Of a stretch of DNA of 64,000 nucleotides, positions 52,851 to 63,520 are shown in pieces; position 1 is the first letter of the stretch, and every line of letters starts with the position of its first letter. The DNA is from Symsagittifera roscoffensis (lineage: Eukaryota; Xenacoelomorpha; Acoela; Convolutidae). The notes under the pieces are model-generated. The model saw nothing but the letters and a program-made list of their open reading frames with translations, searched no databases and had not been told where the DNA came from. The stretch is taken from contig NC_087070.1 of assembly GCF_963678635.1 (NCBI RefSeq), positions 18,447,318 through 18,511,317 on the forward strand, written 5' to 3'. The position numbers and the translations under genes are program-made.

Positions 52851-55700
52851 GCTATGGCGGATTCTGAAAGTTATGTGAGAGAGGGATGGAAGCAAGTCTA
52901 GTCAACCAGTGTTGTTTTGTTGATCGCGAAAAAAAATTTCGTCACAAATAATCATGTGTTCTACTGACAAAACTCAAAAAATATGGCTACAGATGTTAGT
53001 TTTAAGGTCTTCTGAAAAATTCATGTCCAAGAAAGTATCAGAGTATCAGTTTGATCAGACCGAAAAACACGTAGCTTCTCGTTGATCTAATGGCATGAGA
53101 AGTTCCACAAGGATCATTTTTAGGAAGCGTTTTCTTTGAAATGCATTTAAGATATTCTTTTTTGTTGATAGTTCTGAGCTTGTATGTCTCTTTTTGATAC
53201 TACAATGGGAAAATCAGAGTAAATACCTAGGAAACACAGGCGTGCATTTCATTGGATTTTTAGCAAAAACAAAAAAAAATAGTTTCAATTAAGTGGATCG
53301 AGCATTTTTCATCTAAAAACTACAGTCCATAAATTCGGTAGCATTTTTTTGTTCTGGGACATTGTTCAAACTTGAATTTTTTTGCTATCTAGTTAATATG
53401 TTGATGAAAACTGAACTTCACATCTCACAACGAGTACGTGTAAAACCAGTGCACTTTTTTCTGTCTATGTTTCGATGGCTAAGTTTTTTTTCCGAACTAC
53501 AATTTTTTCCTTTTCAAAGTGCACGTGTGAACCCGATTGAGTTAGGACCGATGTGGTTAACTCATAGAGTAATTTCGGATAGGGTACACCGTCTGCTCGT
53601 CACGCTATCTTATTTTCGGCCGGATAGATTCGTGCAACTTCTTAGTCTAATACCGATCCTAATCTTACTCTTATACTTACTAGTCTCAGGGTGTTTAACT
53701 AGTTTCTGCTAGGCTCAATAGATCTAGGGTATACTGTTTTTTTTGCGGCAGCTGAAGTTCTCTTGGAGAGGCAACTAATTTCTAAGTTAAATTCAAATCT
53801 CTCTGGTGCTGAAATTACAAGTAATTTCAGCACTTACAAATAAGTGGGTTGTTAGTTAGATGGATTATGATTGGTTAATATTAAATATTTTACAGTGGTA
53901 AAATATCCAATTTATCCAATTATAAAATGTAGTTTAGATCAGGTTCCACCCATCCGGGTTTTACAGAGTTTTTTAGAATTATCTTTCTGCAATTTGAAGG
54001 ATGGATGATGAACGTTGGTATTTGGCGAACATCATATTCTTGTCCGGTTCCTCTTGTCGAAGAAGCTCCAGGACGCTGGAGTTAGGGACATACAATCGTT
54101 GCGTCGTCTTTTGACAACGACTGTGATCCCCAATGAAATCAATCTGATTTCAAATTGATTTGCTATGACGGGTTTTTCTGTATTATGTAGAGAACTTGTT
54201 TTGTGTTCAACCTCGTCTGGGAATGGCGTGGAGATCGTGTGTGGAAGGGAAGCCTCGTAACTCGGATCTGTACGTATACTTGAACATCGAGGTGGTCATT
54301 GGTCTAGTTCAATGAAGTCCTTTTCTGCGAAGTCAAGTCGTACTCTAAATCCTTTGAGTTGTGATTGTGGACGGCATGTCGGTTGTGCTTAGCCATTCTT
54401 TTGTTCGAGTGTGATGGGATCATCAAGTCTTTGGATGTTCGTCTTTGTTGTTGTGTATTGATCTATATACTGCAAAGTATGATTTACATTTTATAAAATT
54501 ATGTTAATCCAATTTTTTAATCATGATTTTAGTTAATCGTTTTCACAAAAGCGTTTTGTTTTAGTTTGGTTATTTTGAAGAGTTACTCACCCTTGAGTAC
54601 ATCATATTAAAAATAGAAGTGTGGTCAAAAAGCGTGGATGTAGCGCGGTGGGTTAGGCCGGCTATAGAGCATGCTCAGGACGTCCTCTCTGGTGGGTTAG
54701 GTCAGGAGTGGGAGTATGATTTCGTGCTGTTTCTTTGAGAGGTCCTGTTATGTGATAACGTTTTATGATGGGTTTATGTTGGTCTTTCTTATGTTACTTT
54801 GGTCCTGTCCTTTTTTTCAAAAATCAAATTGTTTTTGGTATGGGTTTGTCTTACGACTTTTTTGTGTTTTATTATTTCTTTCTTAGACTTTATAATAGTC
54901 TTCAAAAGAATAAATTATCCAGTTTTAAACTGGGTTAATCCGGTTTGGGAACAGTTGGTTTTCTTTTCTTAGTCATGCTGTTATTTTATGATTTGTGGTG
55001 TTTAGTAAGCTGCGTTGGTTAGTTTGGTTTAGTATATAATTACTTTCCAGCCGGGTTAAAGGAAAGTTTGAAACTTGTTATCGTGTGTTAGAGTTGTTGA
55101 GTGTGAAAACTTGAAACTTAAAATCCTTATTTAAACAATTCTTCGTAGGCGAGCTGTGCGAGTTTGGATAGAATTCTTGTGCGATTGAATGAAAATGTCA
55201 AAAGGTTATAACTGCTCTCTCATTTTATCAGTTTATTGCATAGAATTTGAATTTTACTGCGTTTGGGTGAATTTTAAATGAAAAATTTTCATCGTAGTTA
55301 ATTTTACTGCTTCATGGGGAAAAATTTATAGATTAATTTACTACATTTGGTATAAATTCTATTACATTATTTAGTGCAAGAAATTAATGAATTTTAAGAG
55401 AATTTAAACAAGTTTGTATTTTTTTTATTTTTCTTTTCTGTTTTTGTAGGTGATCGTGAAGTGAAGACTAGAAATATAAATGAAACCTTAATAAAAAATG
55501 GTTAGTGCTAATTTAAAATTATTAGTTAAGAGTATTTTAAATTATACTTACCTGTTAATCGTCTGGGAAAAAGCCGTGGGGGAAGATGTCGTGTATCATA
55601 TCTGATGTTGTTAGTAGTCTGGCTAGTATGCGAATGATGTTTTTAGTTTGGAGCAGTGGCCAAAGCAGTTGAAGTGCTTTAATGGTTTTTAGTTCTTCGG
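52851..55700. other. Intergenic DNA, no gene recognised
   Basis: Holds a perfect 13-bp hairpin (GTGCTGAAATTAC-AA-GTAATTTCAGCAC, 53806-53833) and a stretch with two GGTGGGTTAGG units (54650 and 54692). The latter part may be the 3' side of the minus-strand relic at 55704. Confidence 0.35.
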
Positions 55701-55703
55701 TGC

Positions 55704-56842
55704 CTACTGCAAACTCGTAAGGTGTGGTTTGAATGAGGTTTTATATTTGGTGATTTTTTTAGTATTGTGAATGAATTCTAAAATTGGTATTTCTATAGGC
55801 TGGATAAATTCATGCGGGATAAGGAAGGGTCTGGATTCTTCGGCATTAAAGGTCTTCGTGATGGGACAAAATGTATACATCTGGGTTACTGGGTCATAGT
55901 TGCGTAGGATGCCGTGGAGGTTAGTATCTTTGATGCAATATGTAAAATTAAGGAAAAATGGTGATGTGTATTTTGAGTTAAGAAACTGAAAACGATGGTG
56001 TGCTTGTCTTGATGGGGTATGCAAATCAAAATGATTTTGTATGAAACGATAGTATGTATATGTGTGGGTTTGCTTAGTGCGTAACATAATATCGTGGGAG
56101 CAGTGCAAATCGCGTTCATGTGGTGCAAGAAAGTGAAAAAATAGTGAAAATAACTGAAATTTGTCATGGAAACTTTCGTAAGCTTGAATATCTGCTAGTG
56201 ATTCGGAAATGATGTGGTCATACTTTTTATCAAAAATATTAAGTGTGAACACGTATGACGTTTTGATGAAAAATTTTTCTGTTAGTTGCGGGTTAGCGAA
56301 GCGGTCTTCATCTAAAAATTGGTCTTGATTAGGTCGGATGATATTAAATTCGTTAGCTCGGGGTGCAGTGAATGTTTTTTTAGTAATTTTTTATATCCTA
56401 CGTAAGTAAATTGTCTAGGTGTTAGTGTTGTAGTGAGTCTATATAACATGTTTTTGTTCTTTTCTATGTCGTCATGAGTATTAGTTAGTGGTAGGCAAAG
56501 GGGGTTAGTAAAATGATAATAAGCTGTCCAATGAAGTGTTGGCATTAAAACATGTTCATCTACAAAACTACGTGTGTCATTAGTATCGTTAGGTGTGTTT
56601 AATGTATATTGTGGAAATGAGGGTAAGGTGATTGCTAGAAAATCCTTCGTGTTGGTGTGTTGTGGGTGATTCGCAGGCTGTTCCGGGTTTGGTCGGGAAT
56701 GGGTGATTCGGGAATTTTCGTTTAAAAGTGCGATAAGCTCGGTTAGTGCTACTAGGTGTTTCGGTGGATGTGGATGATTGTGCTAATGATGCAGTGTAAG
56801 CTGAGGAGGGTGTAGGAGTAGGTGGGCTTGAGGATTTTTGTG
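55704..56842 (-). pseudogene. Unidentified coding relic, interrupted by the right-hand LTR
   Basis: Three overlapping minus-strand frames make one continuous reading. A Ser/Thr/Pro-rich start (QKSSSPPTPTPSSAYTASLA) changes frame by +1 near 56700-56770 into LTELIALLNENSRITH and MPTLHWTAYYHFTNPLCLPL. It changes by -1 at the A7 run (56376-56382) into FNIIRPNQDQFLDEDRF. The reading continues to 55704 with FHFLAPHERDLHCSHDIMLR, ILRNYDPVTQMYTFCPITK and FLIPHEFIQPIEIPILEF. About 370 residues in all. No family is recognised. The upstream end is cut at the TGACAT of the family A LTR, so the apparent Met is not natural. It may be a gag-like gene of another element or a host gene remnant. Confidence 0.45.
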
Positions 56843-59479
56843 ACATTCGACCAGAATGGACAAAATGCAATCTCTGCAGTCTCGGAGTTTTTAGCAGCGA
56901 ACCTTCCGAAGTGGCGATTTAGAAGGAATAAGAACGTTATTCGAACGATTAGACAAATTGTGAAAGCTGAAGGATTCGGAAATTCCTAAATTTTAAATTT
57001 TCGAAGTGATGACTTAACAATTCTCAGAAACGTCAAAAACGGCCATTTTGGCAGAAAACTGAAAAGCAACACAACAACGATAGTTGCGACGACGACAACA
57101 ACAAGAAAATTGAGAGTCGGAATCAGAGAAAAGCAGAAGTAGCAGAGACCGCTCCAAGTTGCAACTATTGTGTCGCTACAATAGTTGCAAAGCAGTTGCT
57201 AACAACAGTGAGGGGTGGAAACCAGCCTTCCGGGTTACAGGGAAATCAAGCTTAACGTGCTTGATTCAGTGGATTCGAGTATCCGGAGGGGTTTCGGGAC
57301 TGCAACTTTTATCATTTTATATGAACCTTTAGCTTCCCTGTCATGTCCTGAATTGAATTTAATTAACATCCGAATTCATTCTACTAAGATGAGAAGCTAG
57401 GAGTTGGGGGAAAGGGTTGATCCATCTTCGATGGAGATGATGATTTTTATCTACTGAACAAAAACAATAATATTTCAATAAGTAGTAGTAGCCCTGTTTT
57501 TAGGAGTGACCTCGTGGTCTGGGGATACTGAGACCCAGCCATGAGCTCACTATTTCTGCATGTAATTGAGTTAATTTGAGTGTTTTGACCGAAGCCGAAA
57601 GCAGTAACGTTTTTTGTCGACCCGATGTTAGAAAGACCACCGAAAGTACTGGCTTGGTAGAGACGGTGAAAAGCATCCTGGGTGTTATTCTTTTTTAACA
57701 TCATGACCGGCAGAACCGTTAACGAGCACTCCGCGCCGAGCGGATGCTCACATTAACGCCCTTAATAGGCCTAAACCGCCGGGGTGGAGGGGTGGTTCGG
57801 AGCGCGGAAGCCCTCCGAATTACCGTGAATAGCTTTTTAACCTAGTTAAGACCGAAAATTCACGAACCAGGAAGGGTGGGGGGATTCGCGGTCCCGTCGT
57901 TCCCTGAGAGGTTTGTGACCAAAAACACTTAAAGATATATATAAAACCAAACAAAAAGTAGTATAGTACCCAAGAAAAACAAAAAACATAAAAAAAATAA
58001 CCGAAAAAAAACCAAAAACAGTAAAAAAGTATAAAAAAAAGTAGAAATCATCCCCCCAGACATGATGTGATCCGACCCTCCCGTTTATTGTTGTTAGATA
58101 TATTGTTGTTACAGGCATTTAAATCAGTCAGGATTGTTACGATCAATTTTGTAGCCGTTTGTGAGGCTTGTACTGTAGGGTTATTTGAGCATTTAAGCAC
58201 GTTAATGATAAATTGCGCTCAATCCGGAAGGGTCAGCTGATTTGCGCTCAATCCGGAGGGGTCTTGGGAGAAGACTGATCCGGCAAGCAGTACAAGGAGC
58301 AAGAAGCAGTACAAGGAGCAACAAGGGGCTCAACGACAACAACAATCGACTGTTGGGTATCGTTAACAAGTTTTGTATCTGTGGGGGGCTCGACAGTGCA
58401 GCACTGTTGTGACCCTTCACCGAACTGCGAATATCCGAGTTAAGCACCTTAATTCGGATATTAAACAAACCCAGAGGGGTATAGTATTACTAATATTATT
58501 ACTTATATAGCCTATATTAATACTCCTATACCGTTTTTCAGTGAAAAACATAGAAAGCAGACCGGTTTTTAGGGTCAAAATAGCGATATTTTGATCCCCC
58601 CACAAATCGCGATTTTTGAGATATCGATAATTTTTGAAACGGAAAAAAGCGCTAAATTAGTGTGTTACATCGTAACTGCACTACTACAATAGATAGAACC
58701 GGTTAAGTTTAGTTCGGAAGTGGTTGGAACTAATTTGGAACAAAAAACCAAATTTTCGTGATTTTTGAGAAATCGAAACACTATAAATTCAGAAATTTTT
58801 TGAAATTTTTGAGTTAGAATAGTAAAAATAGTTGTTCGGACAACGTCCACTAGTGAATCTACAAGTTTTTAAACCCGCTTCCCGAAAGCCTTCCGAGTTG
58901 CAGAGAAATCGAACTTGTTTTGGTGGTTTCATCAATCCGGAGGGGTACGGGTAGCATAGTTTTTCGCAAATTTTTTCAACTAAAGCGTTTTAGATCAGGT
59001 CTTTTGCATTGAACTAGAAGAGCTCGGATCAATAATTTTCAGGTCGAAAAGAACAGAATTGCGGAAAAAGTTAGGCGGAACCTATAAGAGAGAAAATTTT
59101 TGACTTTAGAAAAAAGACGTTTTGGTTAATAACTTTGGAACTAATGGGCATATCCAGTTGATCTTGGTATCAATAGATCAGAAATTAGCTGAGCTTACTG
59201 ATAGAGACAAAAGTTTTTTGGAAAAGTAAGCGTGAAAATTTTTTGAGATTGTTTTTAGCAAGTTCACCAATTTGGAAGGGTAGACCCTTCACGTTTTATA
59301 AATTTCTTTTAGAAAAGCCCTTATACCCCTACCAAAAGGTAATAGCGGATGAATAAAGTAATTTTAGGCCGTTCTAGACGAAAAGGGAAGGCTAAAGGCA
59401 CAGAAAAACCTTATTCGAGCCAAAGTTAGGCGAGCAATAAGACCCTTCACCGTTAGTGTGAATTGTCAAATAAGAGGCT

Positions 59480-59825
59480 TAGATTCAATCCGGAAGGGTC
59501 TAGGAAAGTAGTACATACCCTTCCTAGTTAATTGAAAAAGCAAAATTGCATCGGAGAACGTATCCGGAGGGGTATAGGTTGAAAGAAGGAAATCTCCGAA
59601 AAGCTACTTTTACAAAACCGGAGGGCTCCCAATCCGGAGGGGTCAAAATTTTTTTTTTTCAAATTAAGAGGGGTCCGAATCCGGAGGGATCTTATAGTTG
59701 CTAATTCGGAGGGGTCCAAATCCGGAGGGGTCTTATATTAACTAACTCAGAGGGGTCCCAATCCGGAGGTGTCAAAATTTTGTTAGTCCGGAAGGGTCCT
59801 ATTTGTGCCAATCCGGAGGGGTATT
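59480..59825 (+). repeat. Array of AATCCGGAGGGGTC motifs (right copy)
   Basis: At least a dozen exact or near copies occur, all in one orientation, e.g. 59485, 59562, 59632, 59678, 59721, 59760, 59784 and 59808. Isolated further copies are at 57276, 58220, 58250 and 58936. Some degenerate copies keep only GAGGGGTCC. Confidence 0.8.
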
Positions 59826-60054
59826 ATTTTATTAAAGGACTTAGGTAGACGGAAGAAAGACTAAAGTGAGAGGTATTAGGTTATTAGCAGACAGGCTAGG
59901 AAACAGTGACTGCACTGGTAACTTGCCTTTCAGTAAAAACCAGACCAAAACAAAACAGGTCCGAACTCGGATTTTGGCGACTCTAAGTCTAAACTAAAAA
60001 GAACGTAATTCATTGGTGTGGATTGAAACCCAATACGTTTTTGTGAAAAGTGAC

Positions 60055-60193
60055 TGCCCTGAGGATTGTAGTAGGTCTAGCTCGGGCAGTCCGAAGGCAG
60101 ATAAGTAACACAGTACTCGGTGGGTGCAATAGACGTCCATTTGAGAAACTTACTGCTTTCAAAGTTTTGTCTGTTTGGTGCAGCACCGAGCAG
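60055..60193 (+). ncRNA. Structured leader RNA, copy D
   Basis: Helices: 60055-60063 with 60081-60088; 60094-60100 with 60153-60159, extended by TAAGT with ACTTA; 60116-60126 with 60134-60145; and the hairpin 60171-60180 with 60184-60193. Paired changes relative to 6261-6400 occur, for example GCTTGGTGC/GCACCAAGC becomes GTTTGGTGC/GCACCGAGC. T-rich GCTTTTTC follows. Not recognised as a hammerhead, snRNA or tRNA. Confidence 0.6.
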
Positions 60194-60611
60194 GGAAAGC
60201 TTTTTCTTTAAAAGACGAGTTCGACTATTGTACTGCGACCGACTAAAAGTACAATACACATACGTTTTTTCATAGAGGTATTCATATTCTGTCATTATAT
60301 ATTATCTTTTTTCTTTTTGTTTTTGATTTTAAATCTACATAAACTGTGCTTGATTGGGTAGTGAGTACACTATCTTTTAAATTGACTGATAACATCATAT
60401 TGTGCTAGTACTCAAATCTTACGACCAATAATCGGTTAGTGTGAATAAATTGTATACAAACTGTACTCTGATAACATACAGGGATTCGTGGTCACCATTT
60501 TATAGAATCTTGTGAAATTTATTGCGTTGTGTCATTATTATTGGTAGTCAAACTATAAGGTCACTAGCAATCGAATTAAGTGTATAGGCATTAAGAAGTG
60601 ACAAATAGAGA

Positions 60612-60926
60612 ATGAGTCTAGACAAGTCAAGGATACTTAAACGAGGTAATAGCTCTAGGAAATTCATACCTGAAAAGCAAAGAAAAACGATGACCGATCC
60701 CTTTGTGGATTGGATCAAGCGATCCCGGTCCGACAAAGAGGAGACGGTTTCAGGCAGAATGGTTGAAACGAGAAGTCAGAAGACCTCAGAAGAGCGTATA
60801 AAACTGTTAGAAGTGGAGGTCAACACAGACCATGCCATGAACGACAACCAGGAAGTACATGGACTGGAAGGGAGAGGCAGAAGGCTGGCGAGTGAATCTA
60901 CTCCGGTCGGTAGAACAAGGCCATGA
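60612..60926 (+). pseudogene. gag: Gag start (family A, right)
   Basis: ATG at 60612 with MSLDKSRILKRGNSSRKFIP aligns with the left copy. The frame ends after ESTPVGRTRP through a frameshift; the left copy reads ESTPVEQGQDFATS there. The basic N-terminus probably interacts with RNA or membrane, which is inference. Confidence 0.75.
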
Positions 60927-63520
60927 TTTTGCCACTTCCACCGGGTCATTGGATCGAGAGGAGATATCGGACAACTAAAATAGCGGCAACTAGAAGATCT
61001 CCAACAGACAACACTATGATGGCATGCGAAACTGAGAAACAAACAACGTCATCATCGTTCTCAGAGAGAATGAGGAACACCTTAGGAAACATCTTTCCAT
61101 TCACCATGGGAGGGGGCGCAGGAAATGAAGGTGAATCCCAGGAGGAAGAGGACGAAGAAGAGCAAGTGGAATTTGGGTCTCAAGTCAGCCTCAATAGTTC
61201 GACCCAGGAGAATGAGGCATACGTTGGAAGAGAGACTGGAACCATGGACAAATTTGGTGTAGTGAGAACAATAAGCAAAGAGGTAAACACACCGGGCCAG
61301 TCAAGAGACTTCGCGATTATGACAAATTCAGAGCTGCAAACTGGGGAGAGTAAAAACAGAGGGTTAGGCAACGCATTGACGGATCCTGAGGTGGATAATG
61401 AAAAGACGTCGAGGCAGAGAGTCAAGACCCGGATCTCGACCAGCACGAAGCTACCTGGGACCGACCGGGTTACACCGCCACTAGTGACGCCACTCGTGGA
61501 TAACGGGGCAGCACTAGAAGAAGCCTTGAACAACATAGTGGACAGTTTAGGAGAACAAAATGAACAGATGTCCATAAGAATGAGTGAACTAGAAAGAGCA
61601 GTTCACATTGAAAGAGAAAGTCTGCGGGAGGAAATAAACCGCAATAGACAAGAAATTGGTAGGAGCGAAAAACGCTTGAAAAAAAGAACGGACGAGCACA
61701 TAGCGAAGAACTTGTCGCGAATGACAAGAGAAGCGGAACAGAGAGAGTTACGCTTAAGAGACGACATGGAGAAGTTAAGAATTCAGCAAGAGCAGTCTTT
61801 TGGGACTCTTGACACAAAGATAGACGCGATGATGGAGAGGCGAACTCAGGCTATCATGGATAGGTTGGACGGGCTACTAGGCAGCAAAAATGGACCAAAA
61901 GAAGGGGAACCGAACTCAGGAGGTCCCAGCAGGGAGCTGAAGGTGAACTTCAATGAACATCAAAAGAGGAAGACATATGGATCCACTAGAGGCAGGGGGA
62001 GTTCATCAGGCTATGCCACAAGGGATAATAGAACATGGGGCCCGAACAGTAGAGCAAGTTCATCGGGAAACAGACAGACCTCTAACGAACGACAAATGCA
62101 AGGCACACATGCGACTGGGAGAAGTGATTCCGGTAACAGGAGACATGCGGGCCCAGGGAGGAGTCATGTGGGCCAAGGGGGAAACACTCATGGCGATTCG
62201 GATTGCAGGGATGCACCAAATACAGAGAAATTAACAAGGCGCGATGATACTCAGGCGGGGCACTCGAGAGATGCTACGGCAATGGCCACAGCCTTTGAAC
62301 CTCTAAACAGGTCTTTGGAGACATTCCTTACAAGGTTATCCAGAACCAATGAACGCAGTGAGAAGTCCAGAAGAGTCTTTAAGAAACCAAGATGCTATAA
62401 AGACGAATCTGATGGCTGTATTGATACCTGGATAGAGGTAATGAAACTGCACTTCGAGGAAGAGGACTTGTCGGAAAGACAAGAATGCAGTGCGCTCACC
62501 AGCAACTTGGAAGGGACAGCCCTGAACTGTGTCATGGCAAAGAAGCAATATCAGCGTGACACAGCCGAGAAAATCTTCGAAATCTTGTTAAACCGTTTTG
62601 GATCAGGGGTGCAGGGACACCAAGCGATGATGCGCTTCGAGAAACGGAGGCAACGAGAAGGCGATACGATAGACAAGTTTCTCGATGACTTGGAAATGCT
62701 GAGAAGACGCAGCCAACCGGATGAGTCGAACCGGAGGATGAACCTGGCGGTAGCCTCAAATTTCATTGATGGTGTGAAGAATGATGAACTTCGGACAAAA
62801 CTGGCAACGCATTACACACCATTATCAACCAATGCGCCAACACCAGAGGAGTTGAGGCTCAAGTCAAAAGAATACCTTTTATTGAAACCTCCTTCGAGAT
62901 CTGGTTACTATAAGAACAATTATGGCAATTTTAACAACGGACCAGCAAACCAAGGGAACAACTGGTACAAACCGAGGGATGATATGGACAAGAGACGCTC
63001 TTGTGCCAATTGCAGTTCAACGGACCATCATGTGTCAGCATGCCCAACTTACAAACAAGGCATGAAAGCAATAGGGTTTAGCCTCAAAGACGAAGATGCG
63101 TCAGAAGTTTACCATGAGGATTTCATGAGAGGAGTAATTGCCAAATTCGGCCCGAGGTGTTTCTTTTGCAACTTGAAAGGTCATTTTAAATCAGATTGTC
63201 CACAATTCTGGGATGCAGTGGCAGACATCAAGCATCCAAGGCATGAGGAAGCTTTATCAGGAGTGAAAGCCAGCAAGGCTCGCCTGATGAGTGAAGCGGA
63301 GGCGCGCAGAAAAGACAAACCGCAAGAGCTGGCGACGAAGAAAATGCAAGCGGTAACTGAAGAGACATGTGAACCAGAACCAGTGACCGCGGCCGATGAC
63401 TTCAAGATTGATAATAGGGCAGCCGCGAGCGATGCTCTAAATAGAGTGCAGCAGGAACTGGTGACGAAAGAGATCGAACAAAAAGTGAAACTCGAACTGG
63501 AGAATGGGAAACTACAGTAA
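60923..63520 (+). CDS. gag: Gag: coiled coil, capsid and zinc knuckles (family A, right)
   Basis: Longest intact retroelement frame here, 865 codons. Natural Gag sequence starts at about codon 23 (AATRRSPTDNTMM); earlier codons are out of frame. In order: an acidic stretch (GESQEEEDEEEQVEFG), coiled coil (ERESLREEINRNRQEIGRSE, TREAEQRELRLRDDMEKLR), Arg/Gly-rich linker, capsid (EPLNRSLETFLTRL, EVMKLHFEEEDLSERQECSA, LLNRFGSGVQGHQAMMRFEK), CANCSSTDHHVSAC and CFFCNLKGHFKSDC knuckles, and a charged spacer. It ends at TAA 63518-63520, where the left copy has a sense codon, so the protease was originally in the same frame. Confidence 0.85.
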   Translation: MILPLPPGHWIERRYRTTKIAATRRSPTDNTMMACETEKQTTSSSFSERMRNTLGNIFPFTMGGGAGNEGESQEEEDEEEQVEFGSQVSLNSSTQENEAYVGRETGTMDKFGVVRTISKEVNTPGQSRDFAIMTNSELQTGESKNRGLGNALTDPEVDNEKTSRQRVKTRISTSTKLPGTDRVTPPLVTPLVDNGAALEEALNNIVDSLGEQNEQMSIRMSELERAVHIERESLREEINRNRQEIGRSEKRLKKRTDEHIAKNLSRMTREAEQRELRLRDDMEKLRIQQEQSFGTLDTKIDAMMERRTQAIMDRLDGLLGSKNGPKEGEPNSGGPSRELKVNFNEHQKRKTYGSTRGRGSSSGYATRDNRTWGPNSRASSSGNRQTSNERQMQGTHATGRSDSGNRRHAGPGRSHVGQGGNTHGDSDCRDAPNTEKLTRRDDTQAGHSRDATAMATAFEPLNRSLETFLTRLSRTNERSEKSRRVFKKPRCYKDESDGCIDTWIEVMKLHFEEEDLSERQECSALTSNLEGTALNCVMAKKQYQRDTAEKIFEILLNRFGSGVQGHQAMMRFEKRRQREGDTIDKFLDDLEMLRRRSQPDESNRRMNLAVASNFIDGVKNDELRTKLATHYTPLSTNAPTPEELRLKSKEYLLLKPPSRSGYYKNNYGNFNNGPANQGNNWYKPRDDMDKRRSCANCSSTDHHVSACPTYKQGMKAIGFSLKDEDASEVYHEDFMRGVIAKFGPRCFFCNLKGHFKSDCPQFWDAVADIKHPRHEEALSGVKASKARLMSEAEARRKDKPQELATKKMQAVTEETCEPEPVTAADDFKIDNRAAASDALNRVQQELVTKEIEQKVKLELENGKLQ

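Larger units (their letters stand above)
56841..60611 (+). repeat. LTR plus 5' leader, family A right copy
   Basis: Non-coding, collinear with 5870-9815 in reverse. Contains AACGGCCATTTTGG near 57040 (shared with family B), three TTAA-N5-TTAAT modules (57750, 58191, 58438), T/A-rich tracts (57930-58040), the CCGGAGGGG array and the structured RNA. A segment of about 115 bp present in the left copy is absent near 57680. The LTR end is not identified. Confidence 0.75.

Noticed and set aside
53362-53712. Open frame of 116 codons with a hydrophobic C-terminus
   Set aside because: No domain, no upstream signals, sits in AT-rich DNA, and the hydrophobicity follows from T-rich codons.
54636-54720. 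tRNA-like D-arm sequence TAGCGCGGTGGGTTAGG
   Set aside because: No box B or T-arm at the right distance and no acceptor pairing; only a box A look-alike.
60540-60570. Primer-binding site TTGGTAGTCAAACTATAAGG in the family A leader
   Set aside because: The left copy has a different base at the critical TGG (ATCAATAGTCAAACTAG) and no LTR end CA is adjacent, so it cannot be defended.
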